Origin: Isoperla grammatica
Lineage: Eukaryota; Arthropoda; Insecta; Plecoptera; Perlodidae
NCBI GenBank assembly: GCA_945910005.1
Contig: OX246747.1
Span: forward strand, 17,943,010 to 18,007,009
Direction of reading: 5' to 3'
DNA: 64,000 nucleotides
Of the stretch, positions 21,230-34,033 are shown one piece after another; positions within the stretch are counted from its first letter, which is position 1, and every line of letters begins with the position of its first letter. The notes beneath the pieces were generated by a model. The model was not told where the DNA came from. It ran no database searches and worked only from the letters and a program-made list of their open reading frames with translations. A program made the translations under genes and the position numbers.

Positions 21230-23090
21230 AGGCCCACTAAACTCTCACATTTCGTTTAAAACGTGTAATTGTAAGCCTAATCTGTAACGGTTAGTGCATG
21301 TGTCAAGTTGCCTAGTGTATCAGGGCTCTTGCAATCCAAGAAAAAGTGTTTCGCCCCAGGCGTTGTGACGTCGACCAAACTACGCGCTACTCGCTGCATA
21401 TGGAGCATCCTCTGTGTTTCGAGGCCCACGCAAATATATCTCGTCGTCCAGACCCACCTAATTCAATTGAGCACAAATCGAACATACCACTGAATTCGTC
21501 TTACTTCGGTCTATACGATGAATGTTTAAACAACCTTCTACCATTTATGCAACTTATTCTATAAAATGTTAAACATGAAGCAATTACCACATAATTTAGA
21601 TGGAAACACAACTAATTTCAAGCAAATGTAATGAGGAGCTCGCTTTAAAAATCAGAATTCCAACCAGCCTATCATGTTAACTGATATGTCAGGATATTAT
21701 AAGCAGAAAACCAGCTAGAAATTGATGAAAATTTAGCTGATTATCGTATGTATATAATAATGCATGTTGTCCGTTCACTGCCGCGGAGTACAACTCGGTG
21801 AGCGCGGGCAAAGCCGCATGGCCTGTCAAGCTTTTAATAGCTTGGCTGAAAACATCAACGCATTTGTACATTGTACAAAATAAAATGTTTCAACTATAAA
21901 CTTATTAGTTGTATGTCTCAATCTATTGCTATCGATACTTTAATACAAGAAAATAAAAAAGCGCATAAAATAACTTAGAATAACTGAACAAACTATATTT
22001 TGAATTTGAAATACAAAATAATACTACAGTTATTAAGAAGATACAAAACAGCTTGAACCTGATATTATTAATATAAGTATTGCGGTTATCAAGATTTGTG
22101 ACGTTAGTTTCCGGCAATTTTTAGTTACAGAATTTCCATTGATGCCAATAATAAAGTAAAGTCGATATATATTAATAATAATGTAATGTAATAATGAAAG
22201 TAATAATACCACCAATAATAACAATAATGATAATTGTGATGATGCAAACACGAATAATATGTAAATCACGCACACGCACACAACCAAACCATGGCACACA
22301 CGACTATTGTACTTTTGACATGTTCTTTAGGCCTAGGCCTATGTAAAATATTTGTATTAGTTATTATTATTATTTCCAGGCCTGACTGGTAGAAATCCCA
22401 CTCACTCATTGATATATGACTATACATATACAACGCAAGACAAAATCAATACAATGTTTTTATAGTCGATAGTAAAGACTATAGTAGTTTTACTGATCTC
22501 GATCTACGCAGCTCACTCGATATATTCGCGGACGTATCAGGCATAGGCCGCTACATGCGTTGTTATATACACACGATAATCGGCCAAATGTTAATCAATT
22601 TCTTGCTGGTTTTCTGCATGTAATATCTAAACATATCAGTTAACATGATAGGTTGGTTGGAATTCTGATTTTTAAAGCTACTTTCTCATTACATTAGCTT
22701 GAAATTGGTTGTGTTTCCAACTAAATTATGTGGTAATTGCTTCATGTTTCACATTTTATAGAATAAGTTGCATAAATGGTAAAAGGTTGTTTAAACATTC
22801 ATCGTGTAGACCGAAGTAAGACGAATTCAGTGGTATGTCCGATTTGTGCTCAATTGAATAAGGTGGGTCTGGACGACGAGATATATTTGCGCGAGCCTCG
22901 AAACACAGAGGATGCTCCATATGCAGCGAGTAGCGCGGAGTTTGGTCGACGTCACAACGCCTGGGGCGAAACACTTTTTCTTGGATTGCAAGAGCCCTGA
23001 TACACTAGGCAACTTGACACATGCACTAACCGTTACAGATTAGGCTTCCAATTACACGTTTTTAACGAAATGTGAGGGTTTAGTGGGCCT
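21230..23090. mobile_element. 1.86-kb element with ~540-bp inverted arms and TTAA flanks
   Basis: The arms 21230-21770 and 22555-23090 are long, slightly diverged inverted repeats. Outer ends read AGGCCCACTAAAC inward, each flanked by TTAA (21226-21229, 23091-23094), a target typical of piggyBac-type elements. The 780-bp centre is AT-rich with no transposase. Open frames in the arms are mirror images and not evidence of genes. It is probably a non-autonomous transposon; superfamily by TTAA only. Confidence 0.75.
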
Positions 23091-23094
23091 TTAA

Positions 23095-24371
23095 CTATTG
23101 CAGCAGCCAATAATAATTTACTAATTTAATATTGACCTTTTAGTTGCCATGTTATATCCCAATAGTAAATTCACTAATTTTCAATAGCAATTATGAATAG
23201 TAAATCTGAATAGTTTGTCCAAATTTACTAGCATGTAATTTTTCAATAGTGATATCAAGAGTAATCTCAATAGTACATTTTCACAAGGGGAACTAGCTTA
23301 GACATAATCATGGTGCCTTTAATCCCCAACACTGAAGTTCCGCTGTTCAATACTTGCACCCCATCGTCTATCGTACCTTGTATGTTACTTTTCAGGATGC
23401 CACCCACATCGAAAAGACAGAATGCTGCTAACCCAAATGCAGCACAAGGCACACCACCCCAGCCCGCACCAGCAAGTGATCCCGTCCAGCCAATAGAGGG
23501 GAATTTAATTTCTTGGAAAAGTTGATGCATGTAATGGTATGACCTAGGCTATGTGAGTGATCTCCTTTTAATTTTCAATTTTGTTGAAGAGGCATTATAT
23601 TTTCGTTTTTTATTTTGTACATGTATTGGACAAATCTAGGCCTACTCATACACAGCCATTGAAAGTAAAATTAAAGAGCAAAATCAAGCGATTTTTCTAA
23701 TTCACCATAATATCGAATAATCACGAAAAAGTGTATTTCTTTGAATGGTCAACATTGTGCCAAGAGGGGCAAACATTGTACTTTCGTTATTTTATTATTA
23801 GTGCAGAATATGTTTGATATATTATTACATTGTAATATTAATGTATTTAAACTATTTTATACATATTTTTTCTTTTTATAATTTAATCATATTGCACTTT
23901 AAATTTAAAAAAATGATTGACATTTACAACTTGTTTATAATATAATATCTATTATTAAAAAGCGTTGAACTAACATTTTATTCTTTTAAGTAATACCCAC
24001 TGAATCCTCAATTATCTGTTCCATTCCATACTTACTTATAGTCCAGCCTACTTTTAACAACCTTGAAAGTAACTGATTATTACTGTGTTAAACAATAACC
24101 ATCTTTATTGTATTTTTGTTTGTGGTGAATACAAATTACTTTGTTAACCAGGATTTTGTTAAATATGAGTTCTTTAAAAGTGGGCTCGACTGTATTTGAA
24201 TTAAAATTAAGGACTGTGTTGTCAATTTGTCCAATGATTTATTTCATACCACAATTTGTACTGAGGTATGCATACCTTGTTTATATTTTATCTACTGTAC
24301 TTGAATTACCCACCTTTTATAAATGAAATTGTTTTGAATTACAGCAATTAAAAAATTAATCTGACTGGAAA
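23095..24371. other. Non-coding AT-rich stretch
   Basis: Near 23100-23280 the words CAATAGTAAAT recur at short spacing. No gene is supported in the rest. Confidence 0.5.
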
Positions 24372-24437
24372 TCGAACCCAGCTCTCCCACTGCTGGCAGA
24401 GACCTTTCTACTCGTGAGCCACCGGGACTGGCAAACT
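24372..24437 (-). repeat. tRNA-like SINE head fragment
   Basis: On the minus strand a box A-like GGTGGCTCACGAGTAG and a box B-like GGGTTCGATTTCC stand at tRNA spacing. The acceptor stem does not close, so it is a SINE head or tRNA relic, not a tRNA gene. Confidence 0.5.
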
Positions 24438-24694
24438 AAATTTTTGGTGTTTGTGCATTATAATACCTGTGTGGCAGGGACGTGTATTTTTTTAATTTCT
24501 AGAATTCAAATCAAACTCGGCTTTCTCAAATTTAAATCAACCAAAAATTACATTTACTAGATATACCATACTGAATATATTTGTATATTGGAAAATATCA
24601 TTCCAATAATTAATAATTCGTAATAATTAATAATAATTGTTTTTAATTAAATATCGTTTTTAATAAATAATTATTCGTAATTATTAACAATAAT

Positions 24695-25145
24695 TTATAG
24701 CCATATAGAATATGGCTACTTGTAGCCTCCATATGGTGGCAATATGGATACATATTCTTTAGTGACCATTTGGCTGCCATATGGTCAACATTAGGCATCC
24801 ATATGGCTATCTTTAGCAACCATATAGTGACCATGTGGCCACTATATGGATACTTTAGTTGACCATATGGTGAGCAATTCAGTGTCATATGGATACCTTA
24901 AATGAGCATATGGCTATATAAATGGTCAACATTGCTAACCACTTGGATACTTGAGCATGAGGTTGTTGGGTATCCAAGGTATCCAAGTAGTCGTATTTTG
25001 ACACAAAAACGACTACTTGGATACCATGTGGTTATCATATGGTGAACATATGGTTGCCATGTTTGGTTACTCCTTGGCAAGGATTTGGGTACTAGTTGGC
25101 TTACAATATGGCCACTATATGGATACCTTTTGGATACTTTTTGGT
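24695..25145. repeat. Array of CCATATGG-type words
   Basis: About 450 bp packed with CCATATGG, CCATATAG, GGATACC and GGTTACC-like words at 10-30 bp spacing, similar in style to 17915-18425. It abuts the Harbinger fragment at 25145. Confidence 0.7.
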
Positions 25146-25524
25146 AACCTTTAATTTCCATAAGGGAATAGCTGGCTTTGTGCCCAGATATGGACATCAT
25201 GGTTGGAGCCTGGAAAGTCTGCATAGACATTGAGGAACTTTAGGTTTGCATCGCAGACAGCCAAGACATTCATGCTGAACCTCTGGTGCCTGTTAACGTA
25301 CTGCTCCTGGCGTTCCCTAGGGGGCCGCCGTATATTAACGTGCGTTCCGTCAATGGCTCCTAATACATTGGGGAACTGACCCAAGTTGTAAAAATCTACC
25401 TTGACCCTGGCTTGCTCTTCCAGAGTCATGGGGAACCGGATAACTCTGGGAGCTAGTTCAACCAGGGCATCAGTTACGGTTTTAATAATTTTGCTGGTAG
25501 CTGCCTGCGACATCGTGTGACGAG
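25145..25524 (-). pseudogene. Harbinger transposase (HARBI1-like) exon
   Basis: An open exon following acceptor TTTTTACACAG. HTMSQAATSKIIKTVTDALV precedes the catalytic part LGQFPNVLGAIDGTHVNI (first Asp) and VCDANLKFLNVYADFPGSNH (second Asp, then the SNHDVHIW motif). No stop interrupts it, but earlier and later exons are missing and the end runs into the CCATATGG array. It differs in sequence from the copies at 2290 and 39373, so several Harbinger families are present. Confidence 0.85.
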
Positions 25525-25537
25525 CTGTGTAAAAATC

Positions 25538-26653
25538 AGATAAAGTTGATTATATGATGGTAGCCTATAAGAAAGTATTGTTGTAAACCACATGTATGCA
25601 GTGTTTAAGGGTCCACAAACTTGAACCTTGATCACTACTATGTGTGGACGTAGTACCATGAATACTTATTTTGAAATGTTACTATTGCAGATGTTTGCAT
25701 CCATAATACAGTATATTCAATAATCATTAAGTAATTATATAACTGTGTACACCTTGTCCGATTTAACAGTATACGCCTAACAAACAAATTTTAAAATAAC
25801 TTTTCAAATAAATGTATTTGTAAGAGACGGATTGGATCTATAGGCATATTAAAAATAGGCTACATACGGTACATGCAATATCAGAATGTAAAAAGTAAAT
25901 ACCGCAACATAGGGAATGTTTGTTAAAACCCCTATCAAACTCATTTGAAAATTCTATAATACCTGAAGTGAGCTTAAGCCCTAAATGTAATTAAAATATA
26001 AAATTATAAAATCAAAAATAGTAATATGACTACCTAAATATATGCTTTTTATTACAGTTAACCTCCTATCATATCTCTCTGACAGAAGAACACTATCCAT
26101 ACAGATGATTTAACATAAGCACACTAATACAGTGGTGACATAACAGAACAAAATGGAAATCAGTGGCTAGAGAAAAGATGTTTTCTAATTTCTTTTGTTT
26201 ACTAAAATGTATGGTCTACACTATAGAATCTACTTTCATTTACATAACTAGTACTACATAAGCTAATCATTCTCTGTTTCAAATTTTCTACTTTCCTAGG
26301 AGACACTGGTACAAACAAGTCTACTTATTCATACCAGACCAGTAACACAACATAACAGTTACTTTGTAGTGTGTATGACTGTTATATTAAAGAGCTATGT
26401 GCTCTAGTCTTAATTGTGCATTTTTACTTTTTAGTGGCATTACCTGCTGCACTAGCGAGCTATCATTAGCTGCATTTATCAAGATCCTGTAAATAACGTT
26501 GATTTTAAATTAAAAACAATGTTTTATTATACAGTAGTCTTACCCCGGTACCAGGACTGATTATAAAAATAAGAACATTAAAATATGTAGTGAGTTACTA
26601 CCTAGAAATATTATATCAATCCAATAAAAAAATTAACATCAACCATTGGAAAT
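25538..26653. other. Non-coding stretch
   Basis: AT-rich; nothing recognisable. Confidence 0.55.
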
Positions 26654-26673
26654 TGGAGGTAGCATACAATACA

Positions 26674-27332
26674 CCTGCCCAGGGACTGCTAACCTTATCG
26701 CGGTGGGCAGGTTTGTGTGCTTTGTTGATCCCGAGAGCTATGCCGGCGGAAGCGTATGCTTCTGGTAGGGCCACCCTAGCTGGACTGATCGAGGAGGAGA
26801 AGTGAGACGAAGTGCAGTTCACACCCCAATCCCCTTTCCTCCGCTTTCTCTTTTCCTCCCCTTTCCCCTGCCCAGGGACTGCTACCTTATCGTGGTGGGC
26901 AGGTTTGTGCGCTTTGATGATTCCTGGAGCTATGCCGGCGGAAGCGTATGCTTCTGGTAGGGCCACCCTAGCTGGACTGGTCGAGGAGGAGAAGTCAGAC
27001 GAAATGCAGTCCACAACCTCCCCCCTTCCCTTTTCCTCCCCCTTCCCATTTTCCACCCCGCCCTCCTACTTGCCCCATTCCTCCAAACAGCCCCTTTTTT
27101 CATCTTTATCTATCACCCACTCATTGTCTCGATTAGCCTCGTTGCAAAAATATGAGACGTTAAGCCCAAATAACTAACTTACTAACTTCCTCCCCTTTCT
27201 CTTTTCCTCACGCGCCCTCCTACTTGCCCCTTTCCTCCAAAGAGCCCCCAATTTTATCTTCATTATCACCCACTCATCGTCTTGATTAGCCTAGTTGCAA
27301 AAATATAAGACGTTTAGTCCAAATATCAATCA
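26674..27332 (+). mobile_element. SINE-like element (B type) carrying a nested copy
   Basis: The outer copy is flanked by a 20-bp duplication tggaggtagcatacaataca (26654-26673, 27333-27352). Its head runs to 26866 and its tail resumes at 27187. The interruption is a second full copy (26867-27186). The long perfect duplication implies a recent insertion. Confidence 0.95.
26867..27186 (+). mobile_element. SINE-like element nested in another copy
   Basis: B-type copy flanked by ttcctcccctttc (26853-26865, 27187-27199). The target was the pyrimidine-rich middle of the outer copy. It has an intact head (GACGAAATGCAGTCC) and a tail ending AACTAACTTACTAAC. Confidence 0.92.
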
Positions 27333-27352
27333 TGGAGGTAGCATACAATACA

Positions 27353-27900
27353 GTAGTACGTATTGCTTTATTTCCAAAATAACATCAATTTACATGTTAG
27401 CCTCTATTGTTTCATCTAAGCCAAATGCAAATTTCCACATTTGAAACCACGAAATAGTTTGAATAGTAGGGGCCTATAGTTGAATAGTTAATTTTAACTA
27501 GGCCTATGGATAGAGAGGCCATATACATTTGTACTGTGTACAAATGTTTGAAATCTCTTTCAATGGACTTATTTTATTAGTAGATTATGAATCATACTTC
27601 AAAATTAGAACGTGATATTCTATTTTATTAAGACCCTTTCAGGCAAGGCCTGACTTACATTTTTATAAATTTGTACTTAATTATGTACTACTACCCTACT
27701 ATGCTTACCTAATATGTACATTTGTGAAGGGAGTGTTAATTTATGTTTTTCAATTTGTAACTTTATCAACAAACATAAACAATTTATTAATTTAATTTCA
27801 CATATGAAGGATTTTCTATCCAAGCAGATCTTTGGCTCGCAAGTCCTTAAACATTTCGACTTTACTTGGCAACTAGTATTGGAAAAAAGTTTAAAAATTT
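27353..27900. other. Non-coding stretch
   Basis: AT-rich; no gene supported. Confidence 0.5.
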
Positions 27901-27914
27901 ACAAACGAGCCATG

Positions 27915-28212
27915 CCTGCCCAGGGACTGCTACCTTATCGTGGTGGGCAGGTTTGTGCGCTTTGATGATTCCTGGAGCTATGCCGGCGGAAGCGTATGCT
28001 TATGGTAGGGCCACCCTAGCCGGACTGGTCGAGGAGGAGAAGTCAGACGAAGTGCAGTCCACACCCCAATCCCCTTGCCTCCCCTTCCCTTTTTCTCTCT
28101 GCCCTCCTATTTGCCCTTTTCCCCCCCAATTTCATTTTTATAGATCACCCACTCATTGTCTCGATTAGCCTCGTTGCAAAAAATGAGACGTTAAGCCCAA
28201 TAATCAATAAAA
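27915..28212 (+). mobile_element. SINE-like element, B type, exact TSD
   Basis: Flanked by the 14-bp duplication acaaacgagccatg (27901-27914, 28213-28226). Head intact; tail GAGACGTTAAGCCC then AATC-like repeats. Confidence 0.93.
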
Positions 28213-28343
28213 ACAAACGAGCCATGCTACATTTTTTGTATAGGCTACACTAAATTGTGTTCCTAATACTAGGCCTACCTACCTAATAATAATAGTTTGG
28301 TTATTTATTTATTTTTTATCTATCCTAATTAGTTATGAAAACT

Positions 28344-28654
28344 CCTGCCCAGGGACTGCTACCTTATCGTGGTGGGCAGGTTTGCGTGCTTTGTTGATCC
28401 CGAGAGCTATGCCGGCGGAAGCGTATGCTTCTGGTAGGGCCACCTTAGCCGTACTGGTCGTGGAGGAGAAGTCAGACGAAGTGCAGTCCACACCCTAATC
28501 CCCTTTCCTCCCCTTTCCCCTTTCCTTACGCTCCCTCCTACTTGCCCCTTTCCTCCAAACAGCCCCCTATTTCATCTTCATATTTCACCCACTCATTGTC
28601 TCGATTAGCCTCGTTGCAAAAATATGAGACGTTAAGCCCAAATATCAATCTATC
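28344..28654 (+). mobile_element. SINE-like element, B type, exact TSD
   Basis: 311 bp between 13-bp duplications agttatgaaaact (28331-28343, 28655-28667). Head pairings P1, P2 and P3 are all intact (28344-28489). Confidence 0.95.
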
Positions 28655-28933
28655 AGTTATGAAAACTGATTTACAAAGAAGGACCTAAAATAAAAGTAGG
28701 CTATGCAATATATAATGAAAACATAAATAACAATAACAACAAAAACAAAACTTACTACTGTAGGCCTACTATATAAAATAAAAATCAAGAACAAGTAAAA
28801 ATAATTGAGAAATGAAATGAAATCAAGTGTGAAATGTAAGCCATAGCCCAAGGGTATTCAAAATAATGTTTTAAAACAAGTAGCTTGGGCCTCCATCAAT
28901 CCAGATTATTCGTTTAACAGAGTCCCGCCATAT

Positions 28934-29860
28934 TGTGAAGAAAAGGGGTTGACTGAGCCCCAAGGCAGATGTTGTTGCCTTGATTGGCTTGGGGAGCGTA
29001 GCTGATGTTAAGCTAAGAGGCCCAGTTTTCCCCCAATCTTGACCACGATCGATATGTTTGTAGGGTCATGGATCGATGCAGGGTTAACACCATTCAATAA
29101 ACAGATTTCAATAACGAAGGTTACGTATATATTTTCTTAAACTTCTACCCTATTCGGTCATTCCGTAAACTGTTGCATCATGAGTATGCGTGCGTGGGTT
29201 CGACTTAATTTAACATAAGCAATCTACTAGATCCACATCCTACCCTTTATAATGGTTTGGTACGGCAACCCGGCCAATCCACCGGTCCTGGTCCGCCCCT
29301 CGTTCGGGTCCCGGTACCGTTCTTGTCGTCTTCCTTCTACTTCACTCTTCCGCTCTTGTAAGCTTATTCCTCTTTCATGCGATGTCACTCACTCCACAAA
29401 ACCCCGGGTAGATGTTTATTCTTCGATGTTAAGCCGTGAACTCTCGAGCCGGCCAATCCTTCTCCCGCACTTCGACACTCCTGACGTCATTGCTCTCCAT
29501 CCCCACCAAGCCATAGATTTAGTTGGAAAAGTCCATTCTTCTGTACTCAAACCGTTTTCCCGCTCTAATCAGCCAATTAGCTCTCAGGACTTCCTCTCCC
29601 CTCTTCTCTAATTCAAACAAGTGGGGTCTGCCACCGTTGTGCAGTTTTGGTAAATCAAAGTCTACCTGACTAAGGTGTTCTCACGATACCCGTTCGTTGC
29701 CCGCTCCCGACGAAGTGTTGAAACCCTGACACATGCACATTCCGCGAGTACACTCAACTTGTGCATGCATCCTGTTAGGATTGCAACACATTCGGTAGAG
29801 CGGCCAATAACTAATTTCGAAAGAACAGAAGAAGACCATAAAATGGTCATATCCTTCACA
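28934..29860 (-). repeat. Long terminal repeat (proposed 3' LTR)
   Basis: Nearly identical to 33102-34029. By eye I see three substitutions (near 29080, 29343 and 29793 with their partners) and one single-base length change, roughly 0.4 percent difference. Confidence 0.9.
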
Positions 29861-31950
29861 TGCCCGGCCCCCCAATGAACGATGACCTCATCGTTCGCAT
29901 GCCCACGCACTCCTTGGGGCAGAATCCTCTTCAGACTTCGGGCACCTCTTCTATTCCATCCATCAATATTGTCTCCAACCCGGCAAGTACATCAGGCATA
30001 AGTAGCTTCCATCAGTCTTCAGTAGTTTCATGAGTATGTGAATAGTTGAACTTTGTATCGTAGAGTCTCGGTCTTGCATGTTGATCTTCATGTCTTCAAG
30101 CAGCATCTTCAGGCTCCCTGGACCAGTACCATAACCCAATCACTGTACCAAACCTATCCTATAAACGCAATACCCTAACACACCGTACCCACAATGCAAC
30201 AATTTACGTCCGACTCTTACAGGCCGCTAAAACCCTAAATGAAAAACAAAGACTCGTCCTATAGAAGTTCCACCTGAAGGGCAGAAACCCTAACGGCATC
30301 AATCACCCTTGAAAACGCTAACCAGCTTGCACACAGGCGTAAAACCAAAGAGAAAAATAGGAGCATACTTAAAATTTCCTGTGTGTTATAATACCAACAT
30401 AAAACAAAGAAAATACTCTACCTAACGAGTCTTTGTACAAACCAAAACTATAATAATTTCATTTTTGTTGTTCTGTTTGAATGTCAGTCTTGATCCAAAA
30501 GAAAAACGTAACCCTCGTGGTGTACAAGTGAGCTCGCCCTGGCAATTCCCTGGTGACGGCTCGGTTCACAGGCATGTACTGCGTCAAGTTGAAAACGTCA
30601 GTGTTTTAGTGGACTGTGCCAGCTGGTGCCTGTAACATATAACAACCTTGCGCCAGTCACCAGTCAAGGTTACACACTCGCATCCAGCGAATTCCGCTGA
30701 CGCCAGACAGAGCCACGAGGCTACGCACGTGTTACAACAAACGTAAACACAGCGTGACTGACAGCTGACATTTAGCGACACATGGTAATAGTTGCGAAGA
30801 AAACCAATAATTTCAAAACATCAATCAACGACTAAGTAACAAATTTTATTATTTAATTTTAATATGTTTAGTTACGGAAATTTAACTCAAAACAAATCAT
30901 TTTACTGAATAAATCTAAAGTAAAATAGACTACTATTCAGAACCGCGAGAAAACAAAATTCATACGAAATTACATTTACCCATAATGGAACTAAGACAAA
31001 TTTCTTTACAACCAAAACCATGCATTTCCAATGTCCAACGTAACTAAAATTCACAGAACTAAACTGTAACCATCTCAACCTCATCATCATAATCAATCAA
31101 AATCAAAATCATCATCAACATCATCATCATCTTCATCAGGACAATGCACCGAAAACTAAACAGACAATCGTTCTTGTTGCGTCTTCCCACCAGCATCTTA
31201 CAGCATCATACATTATCATACAGCGTCGTCAGAACATCAAAACAACCTACGATGACAATCGAGAGTAATCACCTATACCCAATGTCACGCAACATGAAAC
31301 ACGGATTTCTTGGCCACCATCATGAGAAGTAAACCCAAAACCACTCGCAAAACTCCCGCGAAAACGTACCGATGGAATGTCCAAACAAACCCTAAATGTA
31401 CCACTTAACCTAAGTGCCATCGATAGCACATAAATAAAGTACTAAACAAACTTTCTTCATGAAGATATCAGTTAGGCTGAAGGCCATAAGTCTACCTTAA
31501 ACGTAAATTAAATTAAAAATATACTCTAACCACCAATGACATTCCATCATAACCTCTACACTGCACAATTCAAAGATGACATTAACACCCACTACGTCAT
31601 GTCAGGGTGGCTGCCCTAACACAATATATAACCGACCAAGGGAACCGTAAAACCAACTTGCGTGAACAGAGTATAGATGAAACTATATCTTGCCAACGTC
31701 AATTATATATTCGCTATCCAACACCCAAAAGTCGTCAGCACTTTCGCCGACCACACTATACAAGATCATTTTTCCATATCATCGAAACGAACAAAAATGT
31801 GCCAGCATGCAAGCGGATCCAATTAATTAATCTGCACAAATCATGAGATCACTCATGTTCAAAGCAATCACCTCCAAATCAAAATCAATGAGGAATTACA
31901 ATTTCCCCATCAAAATCCATCCAACATCAACCGTCAACGACACCAGCAAT

Positions 31951-32146
31951 ATTGTGACCATAAAGTCACCAGATACTCAAATCAACGAAATCATCTCGTA
32001 CAATCACATCGCATAACGACCTCAATATTCAATAATTGTGACTATAAAGTCACCAAATAATAGTTATCTAAGTAAACCTACATCCCAATTCCATATGTCT
32101 ATATCACACGACCCCAAAAATCAATTATTGTGACCATAAAGTCACC
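31951..32146. repeat. Three spaced copies of a hairpin word inside the LTR element
   Basis: attgtgaccataaagtcacc occurs at 31951, 32034 (one change) and 32127. GTGAC and GTCAC can pair around a 6-nt loop in each. Spacing is 83 and 93 bp. Confidence 0.75.
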
Positions 32147-32581
32147 TGAATAAAAGTTATCTCCATAACTGCTTCTCAATTTCATACATCAACAACGCGA
32201 TTATCCCCGCTACCTCGGGCGATAACCTTTCATTCAAGCACGCACAATTCACGTACGAAACGTCGATTCATCACTTCAGTCCGAAGTTCACATCCGTTCG
32301 TCTTAGGACGTACTAATCTCGGTCGGGCGCGGACAATTCCACGTGCATGAACCGACAAAAAAAAAATTACAGTATACCCAAATAATAAAGTAGTATACAA
32401 AATATACAGACAAATATACAACACTCAAATTAGTACGTATATATATATAACAATAATAATTACTATCCTATTGCTAAGAATACAGTAAAAACTAACCCTA
32501 AACTAGCACAGCAAGGCGCTAAAGAAGGAATAAACGGTTGAACTACACAACGTATATACACTACAAGTACACTGCTGCATC

Positions 32582-32655
32582 CATCCAGGAATCGAACCGA
32601 CGACCCGACGTTCCCCGTCCACACCTTCCAGGTGATCACACACTGGCCCCAGGAG
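32582..32655 (-). repeat. tRNA-like fragment inside the LTR element
   Basis: Minus strand: GGGGCCAGTGTGTGATCACC with GTCGGTTCGATTCC at box A/B spacing. The stems do not close well; it is probably a relic. Confidence 0.3.
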
Positions 32656-33101
32656 ACATTCAGGGCGTAAACCCCTACATTCAGTGTACAACACACCCTT
32701 TCAGTGTGAACGGAGACCATCATTACACCCTACATCGCCTATCATGCACAACTCACTACAACACCACACGTGTCTTTACACCCCTTCGAAGACATCAAGA
32801 CACCTACGCAATGCATAGCCTTATCCAAAAAAAAAAAACGTGGCACATAACACATTCACCATAACCAAACCATCACACCACGTGCTAATTCCTGACCAAT
32901 AATAATAACCTCGCAACCCACGCACCCTCGCAACAGTGTCTGACCCAAAAATACAACATCTCAATTTCGAGCACTCAATTTCGAGCAGTACATTTACCAA
33001 AACGCGTAACCCGTTCTTACAACCATAATTTTGTAATCACACCTGCATAAACCCATAATACCTACGGTATTACAACCCTACAAAACCAGCGACCTCCACC
33101 A

Positions 33102-34029
33102 TGTGAAGAAAAGGGGTTGACTGAGCCCCAAGGCAGATGTTGTTGCCTTGATTGGCTTGGGGAGCGTAGCTGATGTTAAGCTAAGAGGCCCAGTTTTCCC
33201 CCAATCTTGACCACGATCGATATGTTTGTAGGGTCATGGATCGATGCGGGGTTAACACCATTCAATAAACAGATTTCAATAACGAAGGTTACGTATATAT
33301 TTTCTTAAACTTCTACCCTATTCGGTCATTCCGTAAACTGTTGCATCATGAGTATGCGTGCGTGGGTTCGACTTAATTTAACATAAGCAATCTACTAGAT
33401 CCACATCCTACCCTTTATAATGGTTTGGTACGGCAACCCGGCCAATCCACCGGTCCTGGTCCGCCCCTCGTTCGGGTCCCGGTACCGTTCTTGTCGTCTT
33501 CCTTCTACTTCAATCTTCCGCTCTTGTAAGCTTATTCCTCTTTCATGCGATGTCACTCACTCCACAAAACCCCGGGTAGATGTTTATTCTTCGATGTTAA
33601 GCCGTGAACTCTCGAGCCGGCCAATCCTTCTCCCGCACTTCGACACTCCTGACGTCATTGCTCTCCATCCCCACCAAGCCATAGATTTAGTTGGAAAAGT
33701 CCATTCTTCTGTACTCAAACCGTTTTCCCCGCTCTAATCAGCCAATTAGCTCTCAGGACTTCCTCTCCCCTCTTCTCTAATTCAAACAAGTGGGGTCTGC
33801 CACCGTTGTGCAGTTTTGGTAAATCAAAGTCTACCTGACTAAGGTGTTCTCACGATACCCGTTCGTTGCCCGCTCCCGACGAAGTGTTGAAACCCTGACA
33901 CATGCACATTCCGCGAGTACACTCAACTTGTGCATGCATCCTGTTAGGATTGCAACACATTCGGCAGAGCGGCCAATAACTAATTTCGAAAGAACAGAAG
34001 AAGACCATAAAATGGTCATATCCTTCACA
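33102..34029 (-). repeat. Long terminal repeat (proposed 5' LTR)
   Basis: Partner of 28934-29860, same TG..CA ends, followed by atat. Short open frames in both LTRs are the same sequence and not genes. Confidence 0.9.
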
Positions 34030-34033
34030 ATAT

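Larger units (their letters stand above)
28934..34029 (-). mobile_element. Young LTR retroelement without coding capacity
   Basis: Two direct repeats of ~927 bp (28934-29860, 33102-34029) each start TGTGAAG and end TTCACA. They flank 3.24 kb of internal DNA, and a 4-bp duplication atat lies outside (28930-28933, 34030-34033). On the minus strand a TGG-starting site (TGGTGGAGGTCGCTGG) directly follows one LTR, a possible tRNA primer site. A G-rich tract (TTGGGGGGCCGGG) precedes the other, so the minus orientation is preferred. No gag, protease, RT or integrase is visible. It must use proteins from another element, like LARD-type elements. Confidence 0.85.

Noticed and set aside
21308..23012. 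Paired 60-75 codon frames in the inverted-repeat element
   Set aside because: They are mirror images of the same arm sequence, with no protein family match.
28934..34029. Small open frames inside the LTRs and interior as genes
   Set aside because: LTR frames are duplicates of each other; interior frames are under 110 codons without recognisable motifs on either strand.
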